From NCBI GenBank assembly GCA_012517485.1, contig JAAYUT010000035.1, positions 1-5,537 of the forward strand: DNA of 5,537 nt. Direction: 5' to 3'. The position numbers were made by a program, and so were the translations under genes. Below, in pieces: positions 5,015-5,537 of the stretch; within the stretch, counting starts at the first letter, position 1, and each line of letters starts with the position of its first letter. This stretch comes from Candidatus Atribacter fermentans. GTDB taxonomy: Bacteria > Atribacterota > Atribacteria > Atribacterales > Atribacteraceae. The notes beneath the pieces are model-generated. The model saw only the letters and a list, made by a program, of their open reading frames with translations. It was not told the DNA's origin and did no database searches.

Positions 5015-5537
5015 TTGAAAATGCACAGATATTCATCAAAACTTCAAACTGTCATGTTTTCTCTTCTGGGGATTTTAATTATAGGTTTATTTATTGTCTT
5101 TATCCCTCGGGTCTTTTCCTCTACACCTCAAAACGTTTTTTTTCTTAATCAAAATTTTAGGAATACTGCTAAAAATGACATTATTCCTTATCTCCAACTC
5201 ATGGAAAAGCAATGGATATCTGAGCAACTTCAAATTGAAGCTCTCGATAAAAACTTTCTTATTGATAAAAAAGCTCTATCGATTCAATGGGACATAAATC
5301 GAATAAAAAAAGCCCTTTTGCAAAGAAAAAATGAAAATCAGCATATACCACTTTTTTTTTCTTGGGATGAAAAAAAAGTTGAAGAAGCTTTTCATTTTAT
5401 TGCTGAAAAAACCAATTCTTTACCTCAAGATGCCTTACAAATAAATGGACGCATAATTCGCTCGAAAGTTGGTTATCGTCTTAATTTGTCAGATGCTATT
5501 CGTGAAACTCGTGACGGAATTTCTCAAGCTAATAATA
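5015..5537 (+). CDS. N-terminal part of a membrane-anchored YoaR/VanW-like protein (partial)
   Basis: The frame is open from TTG 5015 (or ATG 5021) to the window edge: 174 codons without a stop, so the gene is cut at its 3' end. A basic start is followed by a hydrophobic segment (about 13-31), a signal anchor that places the rest outside the membrane. Residues 74-174 fit the pattern of the putative peptidoglycan-binding domain found before VanW domains: an IQWD segment, then WDEKKVEEAFHFIAEKTNSLPQDA, then NGRIIRSKVGYRLNLSDAIRET, which resembles the usual 'xGx-v-psk-Gr-lD' ending. The VanW domain would lie beyond the window, so the family call is an inference from pattern recall. The likely setting is the cell wall or envelope, with no enzymatic function established. 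A nine-T run (5352-5360) is a possible slippage or sequencing-error site, though the frame reads through it sensibly. Confidence 0.65.
   Translation, partial: MKMHRYSSKLQTVMFSLLGILIIGLFIVFIPRVFSSTPQNVFFLNQNFRNTAKNDIIPYLQLMEKQWISEQLQIEALDKNFLIDKKALSIQWDINRIKKALLQRKNENQHIPLFFSWDEKKVEEAFHFIAEKTNSLPQDALQINGRIIRSKVGYRLNLSDAIRETRDGISQANN

Noticed and set aside
4999..5020. Transcription terminator after the parvulin gene
   Set aside because: A T-run follows the stop but there is no GC-rich stem before it, and the next gene on the same strand starts at once.
5094..5297. Plus-strand open frame of 67 codons within the VanW-like gene
   Set aside because: It is a +1-type shadow of the longer frame from 5015, which has a membrane anchor, a recognisable domain pattern and no stop to the window end.

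Overview
This is an AT-rich bacterial window of tightly packed genes in two divergent transcription units that meet at an intergenic promoter region of about 160 bases (3735-3897). No rRNA, tRNA, CRISPR array, insertion sequence or phage gene was seen. The short spacings, A/T-rich codon use, purine-rich Shine-Dalgarno sites and several TTG starts suggest a low-GC Firmicutes-like or deep-branching anaerobic lineage. An Atribacterota-type organism is one possibility, but this is only a guess, because the window holds no taxonomic marker.

Left unit (minus strand, read from 3734 down to 1): fabZ, fabH, fabF, plsY, trxA, then the start of a probable exported protein that runs off the window. The first three genes encode core type II fatty-acid synthesis enzymes: FabH starts chains, FabF elongates them and FabZ dehydrates the 3-hydroxyacyl-ACP. 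PlsY then moves finished acyl groups from acyl-phosphate to glycerol-3-phosphate at the membrane, the first step of phospholipid synthesis. Thioredoxin closes the recognisable part of the operon. The genes overlap or are separated by at most about 15 bases, and strong ribosome sites sit inside the end of the preceding gene, so this looks like one polycistronic, translationally coupled message. The malonyl transferase, ketoreductase, enoyl reductase, acyl carrier protein and PlsX are not in the window and must be encoded elsewhere.

Right unit (plus strand, from 3898): a membrane-anchored SurA/PpiD-like parvulin chaperone, then, after a 13-base gap, the N-terminal part of a membrane-anchored protein that looks like the YoaR/VanW family with putative peptidoglycan-binding domains. 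This unit appears devoted to the cell envelope outside the membrane.

The main refinements over plain open-reading-frame calls are start sites. FabF is best started at a TTG at 2299, which makes its active-site residues fall at exactly the E. coli numbers (C163, H303, K335, H340). FabZ is best started at ATG 3734, because the longer open frame runs back through its own promoter. Thioredoxin and the parvulin are also best started at internal ATGs. Good sigma-70-type promoters are visible on both strands of the divergent region, and a short inverted repeat sits on the predicted start point of the fab operon. I see no convincing novel system here; the window is mostly conserved housekeeping genes with a few unusual residues and one unidentified gene fragment.
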